Shown here: piece by piece, positions 24,744 through 33,386 of the stretch
Layout of the letters: each line of letters starts with the position of its first letter
Numbering within the stretch: the stretch's first letter is position 1
Assembly (NCBI RefSeq): GCF_001746295.1
Contig: NZ_MJAH01000012.1
Span: forward strand, 252,812-316,811
Direction: 5' to 3'
From: Streptomyces sp. LUP47B
GTDB lineage: Bacteria; Actinomycetota; Actinomycetes; Streptomycetales; Streptomycetaceae
Length of the DNA stretch: 64,000 nucleotides
Notes under the pieces: model-generated
What the model saw: the letters and a program-made list of their open reading frames with translations, nothing else
Database searches by the model: none
What the model was told of the DNA's origin: nothing
Translations under genes and position numbers: made by a program

Positions 24744-25142
24744 ATGAGCACGAGCACCACCGCCTCGGTGTCCACGCACATCCTGGACACCAGCGTCGGC
24801 CGTCCCGCCGAGGGAGTCGCCGTCCAGCTCTCCGCCCGCGCCGGGCGCGCCGCGGACTGGCGGGCGCTCGGCGGCTCCGCGACCGACGCGGACGGGCGGT
24901 GCAAGGACCTGCCGGCGCTGCCGGAGGGGACCACCCACGTACGGCTCGACTTCGAGGTCGAACCGTACTTCTTGAAGAAGCAAGCCGATGCGCAGCAGGA
25001 CGCCCCCGCGAATCGGGACAGCGGTGCGACCGGAGTGTTCTTCCCCGAGGTGGCGATCACCTTCGCCGTGCAGCCCGGGGAGCACTACCACGTACCGCTG
25101 CTGCTCAACCCGTTCGGCTACTCCGTTTACCGAGGGAGCTAG
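24744..25142 (+). CDS. uraH: 5-hydroxyisourate hydrolase (transthyretin-like)
   Basis: The protein of 132 residues has the signature N-terminal strand VSTHILDTSVGRPAEGV with its active-site His. VRLDFEVEPYF and PEVAITFAVQP form the sandwich. The invariant C-terminal tetrapeptide YRGS closes the active site. It hydrolyses 5-hydroxyisourate, the product of urate oxidase. An insertion of Lys/Gln/Asp-rich residues (KKQADAQQDAPANRDSGATG) after VEPYF is longer than in E. coli HiuH. The spacing of two bases from uraD and four to the urate oxidase gene shows one operon. Confidence 0.95.
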   Translation: MSTSTTASVSTHILDTSVGRPAEGVAVQLSARAGRAADWRALGGSATDADGRCKDLPALPEGTTHVRLDFEVEPYFLKKQADAQQDAPANRDSGATGVFFPEVAITFAVQPGEHYHVPLLLNPFGYSVYRGS

Positions 25143-25146
25143 CTAC

Positions 25147-26049
25147 ATGCCCATCCTGGGACAGAACCAGTACGGCAAGGCCGAGAACCGAGTCGTGAAG
25201 ATCACGCGGGACGGCGCCACCCACCACATCAAGGACCTCAATGTCTCGGTGTCGCTGAGCGGCGACATGGACGAGGTCCACTATTCCGGCTCCAACGCCC
25301 ACGTGCTGCCGACCGACACCACCAAGAACACGGTGTACGCGTTCGCCAAGGAGCACGGCATCGAGTCCGCCGAGCAGTTCGGCATCCACCTCGCCCGGCA
25401 CTTCGTCACCTCGCAGGAACCGATCAGGACCGCGCGGATCCGCATCGAGGAGTACGCCTGGGAGCGGATCGCGACGGCCGGCGACGACGAGCACTCCTTC
25501 GTCCGCCAGGGCCAGGAGACCCGCCTGACCCAGGTCACCTACGACGGCTCCGCCTGGGAGGTCGTCTCCGGGCTCAAGGACCTGACCGTCATGAACTCGA
25601 CCAACTCCGAGTTCTGGGGCTACGTCAAGGACAAGTACACGACCCTGCCCGAGGCGTACGACCGCATCCTGGCGACCGAGGTGTCCAGCCGCTGGCGCTT
25701 CAACTGGTCGGACGACGAGCAGGAGATGCCCGACTGGGAGACGTCCTACGAGCAGGTCAAAAAGCACATGCTCGAGGCCTTCGCCGAGACGTACTCGCTC
25801 TCGCTCCAGCAGACCCTCTACCAGATGGGTTCGCGGATCATCGACCACCGGGCCGAGATCGACGAGGTCCGCTTCTCGCTGCCGAACAAGCACCACTTCC
25901 TCGTGGACCTGGAGCCCTTCGGGCTGAAGAACGCCACCGAGGACGGTGCCGTCTACCTCGCCGCCGACCGGCCCTACGGCCTGATCGAGGCGACCGTCCT
26001 CCGGGACGGCTGCGAGCCGAGGATTCCGGTGGATCTCACCAACCTCTGA
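25147..26049 (+). CDS. uox: urate oxidase (uricase)
   Basis: The product of 300 residues is a cofactor-free urate oxidase of two T-fold modules, oxidising urate to 5-hydroxyisourate. Recognisable are NQYGKAENRVVKITRDG at the start, the catalytic Thr region LPTDTTKNTVYAFAKEHGI, the conserved VVSGLKDLTVMNSTNSEFWG and LPEAYDRILATEV, and PNKHHFLVDLEPFGLKN with the second module's active-site residues. A stem-loop (26069-26094) follows the stop. Third gene of the uraD-uraH operon. Confidence 0.97.
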   Translation: MPILGQNQYGKAENRVVKITRDGATHHIKDLNVSVSLSGDMDEVHYSGSNAHVLPTDTTKNTVYAFAKEHGIESAEQFGIHLARHFVTSQEPIRTARIRIEEYAWERIATAGDDEHSFVRQGQETRLTQVTYDGSAWEVVSGLKDLTVMNSTNSEFWGYVKDKYTTLPEAYDRILATEVSSRWRFNWSDDEQEMPDWETSYEQVKKHMLEAFAETYSLSLQQTLYQMGSRIIDHRAEIDEVRFSLPNKHHFLVDLEPFGLKNATEDGAVYLAADRPYGLIEATVLRDGCEPRIPVDLTNL

Positions 26050-26068
26050 GCAACTCCCTCTGCGGCAC

Positions 26069-26094
26069 CCGCGGCCCGCCAGGGCGGGCCGCGG
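26069..26094 (+). terminator. 12-bp stem-loop after urate oxidase
   Basis: CCGCGGCCCGCC (26069-26080) and GGCGGGCCGCGG (26083-26094) are perfect complements with two bases between. It lies 20 bases after the stop and before the 8-oxoguanine deaminase start, so it may terminate or only attenuate transcription into the next gene. No T-run follows. Confidence 0.6.
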
Positions 26095-26151
26095 CACTCA
26101 AACTCCCGGGGTCCTGCCGTGCCCTCTCCACCTCCGCGCAAAGGACGAACC

Positions 26152-27531
26152 ATGGCAGCAGACCGGCGCATCGTCATCGAGAACTGTTCGATCGCGACCG
26201 TGGACGCGCACGACACCGAGTACCCGAGCGGGTACGTCGTCATCGCCGGCAACCGCATCGAGTCGCTCGGCGCGGGCAGGGCGCCCGAGGACCTGGAGAA
26301 CGTCGACCGCCGTATCGACGCCACCGGCCACCTCGTGACCCCGGGCCTGGTCAACACCCATCATCACTACTACCAGTGGATCACCCGGGGCCTCGCCACC
26401 GACCACAACCTCTTCGACTGGCTCGTCGCCCTCTACCCCACGTGGGCGCGGATCGACGAGCAGATGGTCTACGCGGCCGCCCAGGGCTCGCTCGCGATGA
26501 TGGCCCGCGGTGGCGTCACCACCGCCATGGACCACCACTACGTCTTCCCCGCCGGTTCCGGCGACCTGTCCGGCGCGATCATCCGCGCCGCCCGTGAGAC
26601 GGGCGTCCGCTTCACGCTCGCCCGCGGCTCCATGGACCGCAGCGAGAAGGACGGCGGCCTGCCCCCGGACTTCGCCGTCGAGACCCTGGAGGGCGCCCTC
26701 GCCGCGACCGAGGCCACCGTCAAGGAGCACCACGACTCCTCCTTCGGCGCGATGACCCAGGTCGCCGTCGCGCCCTGCTCGCCCTTCTCCGTCTCCACCG
26801 AACTCCTGCGTGAGGGAGCCGAGCTGGCCCGCCGTCTCGGCGTACGGCTGCACACCCACGGCTCGGAGACCGTCGAGGAGGAGCAGTTCTGCAAGGAGCT
26901 GTTCGGCATGGGCCCGACCGACTACTTCGAGTCCACCGGCTGGCTCGGCGAGGACGTGTGGATGGCGCACTGCGTCCACATGAACGACTCCGACATCGCC
27001 GCCTTCGCCCGTACGAAGACGGGTGTGGCCCACTGCCCCTCGTCCAACGCCCGTCTGGCGGCGGGGATCGCCCGGGTCCCGGACATGCTCGCGGCCGGGG
27101 TCCCGGTCGGCCTCGGCGTCGACGGCACGGCGTCCAACGAGTCCGGCGAACTCCACACCGAGCTGCGCAACGCCCTGCTCATCAACCGCCTGGGCGCGCA
27201 CCGGGAAGCGGCCCTGAACGCCCGGCAGGCGCTGCGCCTGGGCACCTACGGCGGCGCCCAGGTCCTGGGCCGCGCAGCGGAGACCGGCTCCCTGGAGGCG
27301 GGCAAGCTCGCCGACCTGGTGCTGTGGAAGCTCGACACCCTCGCACACGCCTCGATCGCCGACCCGGTGACCGCGCTGGTCTTCGGCGCCGCGGCACCCG
27401 TCACGGCCTCCTTCGTGAACGGCCGTCAGATCGTCGAGAACAGCCGCCTGCTGCACGTCGACGAGGACGCCGTCGCACGCTCCACGCGGGAACAGGCCCG
27501 GCGTCTGGCGCGAATCGCCGCGCAGGGCTGA
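26152..27531 (+). CDS. 8-oxoguanine deaminase / amidohydrolase
   Basis: The enzyme of 459 residues belongs to the amidohydrolase superfamily, subtype AtzA/TrzN-like, annotated in actinobacteria as 8-oxoguanine deaminase. It would make urate from 8-oxoguanine and so feed urate oxidase. Metal and catalytic groups: NTHHHYYQW (HxH), LHTHGSETVEEE, WMAHCVHMND and VGLGVDGTASNES (Asp). AAAGGACG precedes the ATG at 26152. It lies 102 bases after urate oxidase, beyond a hairpin, so it is probably in the same regulon with reduced read-through. Guanine deaminase activity is an alternative reading. Confidence 0.85.
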   Translation: MAADRRIVIENCSIATVDAHDTEYPSGYVVIAGNRIESLGAGRAPEDLENVDRRIDATGHLVTPGLVNTHHHYYQWITRGLATDHNLFDWLVALYPTWARIDEQMVYAAAQGSLAMMARGGVTTAMDHHYVFPAGSGDLSGAIIRAARETGVRFTLARGSMDRSEKDGGLPPDFAVETLEGALAATEATVKEHHDSSFGAMTQVAVAPCSPFSVSTELLREGAELARRLGVRLHTHGSETVEEEQFCKELFGMGPTDYFESTGWLGEDVWMAHCVHMNDSDIAAFARTKTGVAHCPSSNARLAAGIARVPDMLAAGVPVGLGVDGTASNESGELHTELRNALLINRLGAHREAALNARQALRLGTYGGAQVLGRAAETGSLEAGKLADLVLWKLDTLAHASIADPVTALVFGAAAPVTASFVNGRQIVENSRLLHVDEDAVARSTREQARRLARIAAQG

Positions 27532-27748
27532 TCACTTCACCAGTACTCCGGCCGGGAGGGACGGCTCCCGGCCGGCAGCCGTGGAACCTGCGTACCGGGT
27601 CCCATGGCGGCCGTGCCCGGGGCGCGTGTTGGACGCACGCGCCCCGGAACGGTCTCCGTCCCGGTCCCGCACGACCACTCGCACCACCTCCATGAAACCC
27701 ACGGCACCGCCTTTCGGCAGCCGTGTAACCGCCCGGAGGCGAGCCGCA

Positions 27749-29113
27749 GTGTCACTCCACCCCGTCGACGAAAAGCTCCCCGCCCTGAAGATGGCGACCA
27801 CCGGCCTCCAGCACGTGGCCGCCATGTACGCCGGAGTCGTCGCCCCGCCCCTGATCGTCGGCGCGGCCATCGGCCTTTCCCCCGCCGACCTCACCTTCCT
27901 CACCGGCGCCTGTCTGTTCACCGCGGGCCTCGCCACCTTCCTGCAGACCCTCGGCGTCTGGAAGATCGGTGCCCGGCTGCCCTTCGTCAACGGCGTCACC
28001 TTCGCCGGTGTCGCCCCCATGACCGCGGTCGTCGCCTCCATGGACGACAAGTCCGACGCCCTGCCGGTCATCTTCGGCGCGGTGATCGTCGCCGGCCTCC
28101 TCGGCTTCCTCGCCGCCCCCTTCTTCAGCAAGGCGATCCGCTTCTTCCCGCCGGTCGTCACCGGGACCGTCATCACCCTGATAGGCGTCTCCCTCCTGCC
28201 GGTCGCCTTCGGCTGGGCGCAGGGCCCCGACCCCACGGCGCGGGACTACGGCTCGACGACCAACCTGGGCCTGGCCGCGGCGACGCTCGGGATCGTGCTT
28301 CTCCTACGACGTTTCACCCGCGGCTTCGTCAAGCAGGTCGCCGTGCTGCTCGGCCTGGTGGCCGGTACGCTGCTCGCGATCCCCTTCGGCGCGACGGACT
28401 TCGGACCCGTCACCGACGCGGCCGTCGTCGGCTTCCCGACGCCCTTCCACTTCGGCGCCCCGCAGTTCCAGCTCGCCGCTATCCTCTCGCTGTGCGTGGT
28501 GATGGTCGTCTCCATGACCGAATCGACCGCGGACATGCTCGCGCTGGGCGAGATCGTCGAGCGTCCCGCCGACGAGCGGACCATCGCGGCGGGCCTGCGC
28601 GCCGACACCCTCGGCTCGGCGATCAGCCCCCTCTTCAACGGCTTCATGTGCAGCGCCTTCGCCCAGAACATCGGCCTGGTGGCGATGACGCGGATCCGCA
28701 GCCGCTACGTCGTCGCCACCGGCGGGGCCTTCCTGGTGCTGATGGGCCTGTGCCCCATGGCCGCCTCGCTCATCGCCGTCGTACCGCGCCCGGTGCTCGG
28801 GGGCGCCGGAGTCGTCCTGTTCGGCTCGGTGGCCGCCAGCGGCATCCAGACCCTGGTCAGGGCGGGCCTGGACAAGGACAACAACGTCCTGATCGTCGCC
28901 GTGTCACTGGCTGTCGGCATCATCCCGATCACCGCGCCGGAGTTCTACCACGCCTTCCCGGAGACCGCGAGGATCGTCCTGGACTCGGGGATCTCCACGG
29001 GCTGTGTGGCGGCGGTGGCGCTGAACCTGGTCTTCAACCACCTCGGCCGGGGCGCGGACGCACAGGACGTCACCCATCCCATGGAGGCCGTCCCCGCTCA
29101 GTCGATCTCGTAA
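27749..29113 (+). CDS. nucleobase:cation symporter-2 (uracil/xanthine permease)
   Basis: This membrane protein of 454 residues has about 12-14 predicted helices and the NCS2 pattern: LQHVAAMYAGVVAPPLIVG, LPFVNGVTFAGVAPM, FFPPVVTGTVITLIGVSL, the motif MTESTADMLALGEIV, LFNGFMCSAFAQNIGL. The context favours xanthine or urate uptake. I chose GTG 27749 (MSLHPVDEK) because GGAGG lies nine bases upstream; the frame is open back to 27581, but that part is Arg/Thr-rich and has no ribosome site. Its last 16 bases overlap the convergent chitosanase gene. Confidence 0.92.
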   Translation: MSLHPVDEKLPALKMATTGLQHVAAMYAGVVAPPLIVGAAIGLSPADLTFLTGACLFTAGLATFLQTLGVWKIGARLPFVNGVTFAGVAPMTAVVASMDDKSDALPVIFGAVIVAGLLGFLAAPFFSKAIRFFPPVVTGTVITLIGVSLLPVAFGWAQGPDPTARDYGSTTNLGLAAATLGIVLLLRRFTRGFVKQVAVLLGLVAGTLLAIPFGATDFGPVTDAAVVGFPTPFHFGAPQFQLAAILSLCVVMVVSMTESTADMLALGEIVERPADERTIAAGLRADTLGSAISPLFNGFMCSAFAQNIGLVAMTRIRSRYVVATGGAFLVLMGLCPMAASLIAVVPRPVLGGAGVVLFGSVAASGIQTLVRAGLDKDNNVLIVAVSLAVGIIPITAPEFYHAFPETARIVLDSGISTGCVAAVALNLVFNHLGRGADAQDVTHPMEAVPAQSIS

Positions 29114-29919
29114 CTGTCCCCGTACACCTTCCACTTGAGCGGTGTGTCCAGGTCGAGATTGCCCTGCTCCAGGAAGACCCGCTGGGCCGTCTCGACCCGG
29201 CTCACGTCACTGTGCGCCGCCTCCTGCTTCATCGCCCACACCCGGGCGTCCAGGAAGGCGTGCAGATAGGCGGTCTCGCCGCCGCCGTCCGCCGGGGTGT
29301 CCGTGTCCTCGCGGGCCCGGCACCGGATGCCGCCGAAGCTCAGGGCGTCGGTGCCGGGGCCGTGCATGACCATCGCGTCGTAGTAGACGAACTGGCCGAG
29401 CGTTCCGAGGCTGTCCTGCTTGGCACACGCGACCGCCGGGTCGAAGTAGCCGCGGTCCCGCTCGTCCCCCTGCGCCTGACGGAAGGCGGAGGTCTGCGCC
29501 GCCTTGCGCCAGGCCGAGGGAAAGCCCGGATCCAGTCCGTCGTGCGAGTCGGTGCCGTCCACCGCGCGCAGGGCGGGCAGATAGGGGGCCAGGGGGTTGT
29601 CGGGGACCCTTCGCGTGTAGAGCTCGACCAGCGCGAGCATGTCGCTCGTGCCGGAGCAGAAACCGATGATGCCGGCGGTGTAGCCGCGGCCGTCCCCGAT
29701 GTCCTCGATGTACGCGTACTGCGCCTGCCAGTCCAGCGAGGAGTTCTCCGCGCTGGACACCAGCCGCATCGCGAGGTCCTTCTTGTCCGGGTCGTCGAGG
29801 CCGGTCGCGTCCGTGGCCTCGGCGGACAGCCACTGGGTGCTCAACGCGCCGGCTCCGAGTACGGCGAGCAGCGTGCGGCGGGCGGCGGTTCTGGGCAGGT
29901 CACTGGGAAATCGCATCAC
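29098..29919 (-). CDS. csn: secreted chitosanase, GH46
   Basis: The product of 273 residues (GTG 29919; ATG 29916 also possible) has a Tat-like leader (TAARRTLLAVLGAGAL) and a GH46 catalytic domain. The acid/base Glu is in LVSSAENSSLDWQAQYAYIE and the second carboxylate in DIGDGRGYTAGIIGFCSGTSD. RDRGYFDPA and GQFVYYDAMVMHGPG are further family blocks. It would hydrolyse chitosan outside the cell. Its GTG start overlaps the stop of the upstream araC-type gene (GTGA), an unusual translational coupling of a regulator and an extracellular enzyme. The 3' end overlaps the permease gene on the other strand. Confidence 0.92.
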   Translation of the reverse strand: MMRFPSDLPRTAARRTLLAVLGAGALSTQWLSAEATDATGLDDPDKKDLAMRLVSSAENSSLDWQAQYAYIEDIGDGRGYTAGIIGFCSGTSDMLALVELYTRRVPDNPLAPYLPALRAVDGTDSHDGLDPGFPSAWRKAAQTSAFRQAQGDERDRGYFDPAVACAKQDSLGTLGQFVYYDAMVMHGPGTDALSFGGIRCRAREDTDTPADGGGETAYLHAFLDARVWAMKQEAAHSDVSRVETAQRVFLEQGNLDLDTPLKWKVYGDSYEID

Positions 29920-30716
29920 TGTGTGTCGATCACCTGGCAGGAGCGGGGAGCGGGGAGCCGTCCCGTGAAGTAGGAGCGCGGCGGGACGCCCATCAGGGTG
30001 CGGAAGTCGGACGTCATGTGGGACTGGTCGTAGTAGCCGGTGACGGCGGCCAGTTCGGCCGAGGCCAGCTCGGTGGCATGGGCGAGCACGGCGCGGACAC
30101 GGTCGATGCGGGCGTAGTGCTTCGGCGAGAGACCGACACCCTCGCTGAACAGGTTGCGCAACTGGCGCTCGCTGACGGCGAGTTCACGGGCCACCTCCCC
30201 GACATGACCGGGTATGTGCCCCGAGCGGATGGACAGCGCCGCGACGGCGGCCCGCAGCAGCTCGGTCCGTGTCCCGCCGGCCGCGGTGGGCAGCAGTCCC
30301 GGGAGGACGTCCGCGAGCCGGGGCACGACCTCTTCGGGCTCCAGCCACCTCAGCTCGTACGCCAGTTGCCGCGCGGCCCGGCCCGGCAGTGCGCCCAGCG
30401 GGACGATCCGCCCGACGAGGTCGACGGCCGGGACGCCGAGCAGCGGCCGGACGGCTCCCGGCGCCAGCCGTACCTCCGTGCAGGACACCTGCCGCTTGCC
30501 CGCGTGGTACGCGGCCCGGACACGGGGCCCGGCGACCAGCAGGGTGGGTCGCCCCCGCGACTCACTGCGGACGATCACCTTGGTCGTGGCGTCGGGCAGC
30601 TGGACGAACGGCTTCCGCGGATCCGTCCCCTCGACGGCCAGGGCCTTGATCCCGGCGATCCACGGACGCAGCTCGTCGGGGGTGCGCAGGGCCCGCCCGT
30701 CAACGGAGTTGGTCAC
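29916..30716 (-). CDS. AraC-family transcriptional regulator coupled to chitosanase
   Basis: The protein of 266 residues has an N-terminal domain of the DUF6597-like type (TTKVIVRSESRGRPTLLVAG, RLAPGAVRPLLGVPAVDLVG, LGALPGRAARQL) and a C-terminal AraC double helix-turn-helix (GEVARELAVSERQLRNLFSE, LSPKHYARIDRVRAVL, SAELAAVTGYYDQSHMTSDF, MGVPPRSYFT). GTG 30716 follows GGTGGA. The four-base overlap with csn suggests that regulator and chitosanase are made in fixed ratio, so chitosan products or glucosamine could be its signal; that is inference. Divergent from the NmrA-type gene. Confidence 0.85.
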   Translation of the reverse strand: MTNSVDGRALRTPDELRPWIAGIKALAVEGTDPRKPFVQLPDATTKVIVRSESRGRPTLLVAGPRVRAAYHAGKRQVSCTEVRLAPGAVRPLLGVPAVDLVGRIVPLGALPGRAARQLAYELRWLEPEEVVPRLADVLPGLLPTAAGGTRTELLRAAVAALSIRSGHIPGHVGEVARELAVSERQLRNLFSEGVGLSPKHYARIDRVRAVLAHATELASAELAAVTGYYDQSHMTSDFRTLMGVPPRSYFTGRLPAPRSCQVIDTQ

Positions 30717-30812
30717 ACGTCCACCGTAAGCGCGGGGCCGGGGGGTTCGGGCGCGCGAAACGTGCCGGAATTTCCTATCGTCCGGTGCCCCGCGGGCCGC
30801 ACGGTGGTGGTC

Positions 30813-31673
30813 ATGATCCTTGTGACAGGTGCCACCGGCACGATCGGCAGCGAAGTTGTACGACAGCTCGTGGCGCGCGGAGAGAAGGTGCGCGCGCTCA
30901 CGCGGGATCCGGAGAGGGCCGAGTTGCCGCCCGGCGTGGAGGTGGCGCGCGGCCATCACCGTGACGTCGGTTCGGTGGCGGCGGCCATGGCGGGCGTCGA
31001 CCGTGCCTTCCTCGTGGGCGTCTTCGGTCTGGAGGACGTGGACAGCGACCGCGCGATGGTGGAGGCGGCGCGGGCGGCGGGGGTCCGGCGGATCGTGAAG
31101 CTGTCGGCGATCATGGCGGGCGATCCCAGGACGGGCTTGGGCGGTATCGCGCACGGACACGGTGAGGAGGCGGTCCGGGAAAGCGGGCTGGAATGGGTGA
31201 TCCTGCGCCCGTCCGCCTTCGCGTCGAACACGTTGAGCTGGGCGGAGGCGGTTCGTGCGGGTGAGCCGGTGCCGAACATGCTGGGCTCGGGCCGGCAGGG
31301 GGTCGTGGATCCGCGGGATGTCGCCGAGATCGCGGTCGCCGCGCTGGTCGGTCCGGGGCACGTGGAGCGGACGTACACCCTGACCGGCCCCGAGACGCTC
31401 AGCCCCCAGGACCAGGCGGCCGCGCTGGGAGAGGTGCTCGGCGGCCGGGTGGAGCTCCGTGACCTGACCCCGTCCCAGAGTCGTGAACTGCTGGTCGCCT
31501 CGGGCTGGAGCGAGGAGTCCGCGGAGGGGATGCTGCGGAGCGTCGGCTTCGTGGCCGAGGGCGGGAACGCGGTGGTCACCGGGGATGTGGAGGAGGTGCT
31601 GGGGCGTCCGGCGCGGACGTATCGGGAGTGGGCGCGGGACCACAAGGGGGTGTTCGGCGGGGGCGGGAGCTGA
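30813..31673 (+). CDS. NmrA/SDR-type NAD(P)H-binding oxidoreductase
   Basis: The product of 286 residues starts with the Rossmann motif ILVTGATGTIGSEVV and has the atypical-SDR layout of NmrA/QOR2-like proteins (RALTRDPERAELPPGVEV, GVRRIVKLSAIMA, ESGLEWVILRPSAFASN, GVVDPRDVAEIAV). Such proteins act as quinone/NADPH oxidoreductases or NADP sensors. The C-terminal part (DLTPSQSRELLVASGWSEE) is typical of actinobacterial members. The start is ATG 30813 after GGTGG. It is divergent from the AraC gene and followed by a structured repeat that separates it from the convergent MFS gene. Substrate unknown. Confidence 0.85.
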   Translation: MILVTGATGTIGSEVVRQLVARGEKVRALTRDPERAELPPGVEVARGHHRDVGSVAAAMAGVDRAFLVGVFGLEDVDSDRAMVEAARAAGVRRIVKLSAIMAGDPRTGLGGIAHGHGEEAVRESGLEWVILRPSAFASNTLSWAEAVRAGEPVPNMLGSGRQGVVDPRDVAEIAVAALVGPGHVERTYTLTGPETLSPQDQAAALGEVLGGRVELRDLTPSQSRELLVASGWSEESAEGMLRSVGFVAEGGNAVVTGDVEEVLGRPARTYREWARDHKGVFGGGGS

Positions 31674-31702
31674 CGGTTGTGTTCAGGCTGCGGGCCGGTG
31701 GG

Positions 31703-31793
31703 GGCTGGTCGCGCCCGCGCGGCGGAGCCGCACATCGATACAGCCCCGCGCCCCTGGCGCCCCAAAGGGGCGCGGGGAACTGCGCGACCAGCC
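31703..31793. repeat. structured interspersed repeat between convergent genes
   Basis: Outer arms GGCTGGTCGCG (31703-31713) and CGCGACCAGCC (31783-31793) enclose an inner hairpin CCCCGCGCCCCT (31744-31755) / AGGGGCGCGGGG (31766-31777). From memory, the string GGGGCGCGGGGAACTGCGCG with this context recurs very often in Streptomyces genomes. Here it probably also ends transcription from both sides. Confidence 0.65.
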
Positions 31794-31845
31794 ACGACGT
31801 ACCCGCGATCGCGAGACGGCAGGGCGCGGCACGTCCGAAGGCGGC

Positions 31846-33276
31846 TCACACCTTCCCTCGCGGCCGGAGCACCACCGCAGCCAACCCCAACGCCCCCACA
31901 GCGACAACCGTCCCCACCCGGAACGCCAACTGGTACCCCTCCGCCGTCGCCGCGACCAAACCCGCCCCGCCCTCCAGCAGCCCCTCCGTCCGCCCCGCCG
32001 CCAGCACCGACAGCACCGCCAGCCCCAGCGAACCCCCCACCACCTGCGTGGTGTTGAACAACCCGGACGCCAGCCCCGCGTCCTCCTCGCGAGCCCCCGA
32101 CATGGCGAGCCCGGTCAGCGCGGGCATCGCGGCGGCGAACCCGGTGGCGAGCAGAAGGAGCACCGGAAGGACGTCGACCAGGTAGGAGCCGTCGGCAGGG
32201 GCACGGCTCAGCAGGGCCATCCCGGCGACGATGAGCACGAGCCCCGCCAGCAGCACCCGGTACGCCCCGAAGCGCCCGATGGTCCGTGCCGACAGCCCGA
32301 GCATCAGCACCCCGATGACGATCGGCGCCGGCAGGAACGCCGTGCCGGTGAGCAACTCGCCGAATCCCAGGACGCGTTGGACATACAGCGCCCCGAGGAA
32401 CTGGAAGCCGTACATCGTGGCGATCATCAGGATCTGGACGGCGTTCGCGCCGGACAGCAGCCGGGAGCCGAACAGCCGCAGCCGCAGCAGGGGACGGGCG
32501 GCCCGGGCCTGCCGGACGGTGAACGCCGTGAACAGGGCGACGGCGAGCAGGGCCAGGACGAGCGTGGTGGTCACCTCGTGGTCGCCGGACCCGACGATCA
32601 CGTACACCGTCAGCATCAGCGCCCCGGTGACCAGCGCGGCCCCCGGATAGTCCGCACCCCGGCCAAGACCTTCGCCGTCCTCCGCGTCGAGCACCCGGAC
32701 CGCCGCCAGCAGGGCGACGATCCCGATCGGCAGGTTGATCAGGAAGATCCAGTGCCAGTTCAGGGCCTGCGTCAGCGCCCCGCCGAGGAACGTGCCCAGC
32801 GCCCCGCCCGCAGCGCCCACCGCGCTGAACACCGCGATCGCACGGGCCTGTTCACTTGGTTCGGGGAACAGGGCGACCAGCATGCCGAGGACCACGGCCG
32901 CGGTCATCGCCCCGCCCACGCCCTGCAGGGCACGCGCCGCGATCAGCATGCCCTGGCTCGTGGCCACCCCGCACAGCACGGACGCCGCCGTGAACACGGC
33001 CAGCCCCGCCGCGAACATCCGCTTGCGGCCGACCAGGTCGCCCAGCCGGCCCACCAGCAACAGCAGCCCGCCGAACGGGATCAGATAGGCGTTGACCACC
33101 CAGGCGAGGCCCGGCCCCGAAAAGCCGAGGTCGCTCTGGACGGCCGGCATGGCGACCGTGACGATATTGCCGTCCAGGATCGTCATGAGCGTTCCCGCGC
33201 ACAGGACGACGAGGGCCGTCCAGCGGGAGTACGTTCGGTGCGGTGTTCGCGTCGGGGTCTCGACAACGGCCGTCAT
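31846..33276 (-). CDS. MFS drug efflux transporter, DHA2 (14-TM) type
   Basis: The product of 476 residues has about 14 predicted membrane helices. DHA2 motifs are present: ILDGNIVTVAMPAVQSDLG (motif D1), GRLGDLVGRKRMF (motif A), ARALQGVGGAMTAAVVLGML (motif C-like), and FLINLPIGIVALL. Members export antibiotics and lipophilic toxins using the proton gradient. ATG 33276 is the likely start (ATG 33294 is the upstream alternative). It is divergent from an HxlR regulator, separated by 110 bases that contain a 17-bp palindrome, the usual layout of a sensed efflux pump. Confidence 0.92.
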   Translation of the reverse strand: MTAVVETPTRTPHRTYSRWTALVVLCAGTLMTILDGNIVTVAMPAVQSDLGFSGPGLAWVVNAYLIPFGGLLLLVGRLGDLVGRKRMFAAGLAVFTAASVLCGVATSQGMLIAARALQGVGGAMTAAVVLGMLVALFPEPSEQARAIAVFSAVGAAGGALGTFLGGALTQALNWHWIFLINLPIGIVALLAAVRVLDAEDGEGLGRGADYPGAALVTGALMLTVYVIVGSGDHEVTTTLVLALLAVALFTAFTVRQARAARPLLRLRLFGSRLLSGANAVQILMIATMYGFQFLGALYVQRVLGFGELLTGTAFLPAPIVIGVLMLGLSARTIGRFGAYRVLLAGLVLIVAGMALLSRAPADGSYLVDVLPVLLLLATGFAAAMPALTGLAMSGAREEDAGLASGLFNTTQVVGGSLGLAVLSVLAAGRTEGLLEGGAGLVAATAEGYQLAFRVGTVVAVGALGLAAVVLRPRGKV

Positions 33277-33309
33277 GGCGGCGGGCCTCCGCATTCTCCG
33301 TGGGTTCCG

Positions 33310-33361
33310 ACAAGTGGCTCAGGTGCACGACTTGTAACGGGGAACATGGTCAGTGACCATG
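33310..33361. promoter_or_regulatory. palindromes in the MFS/HxlR divergent promoter
   Basis: CATGGTCA-G-TGACCATG (33345-33361) is a perfect 17-bp palindrome ending 25 bases before the hxlR-type start. ACAAGT (33310-33315) and ACTTGT (33330-33335) form a second, wider dyad nearer the transporter. They are candidate binding sites for the HxlR protein. Confidence 0.5.
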
Positions 33362-33386
33362 GAGGACGGCGTAAGGAGGCAGTCCG

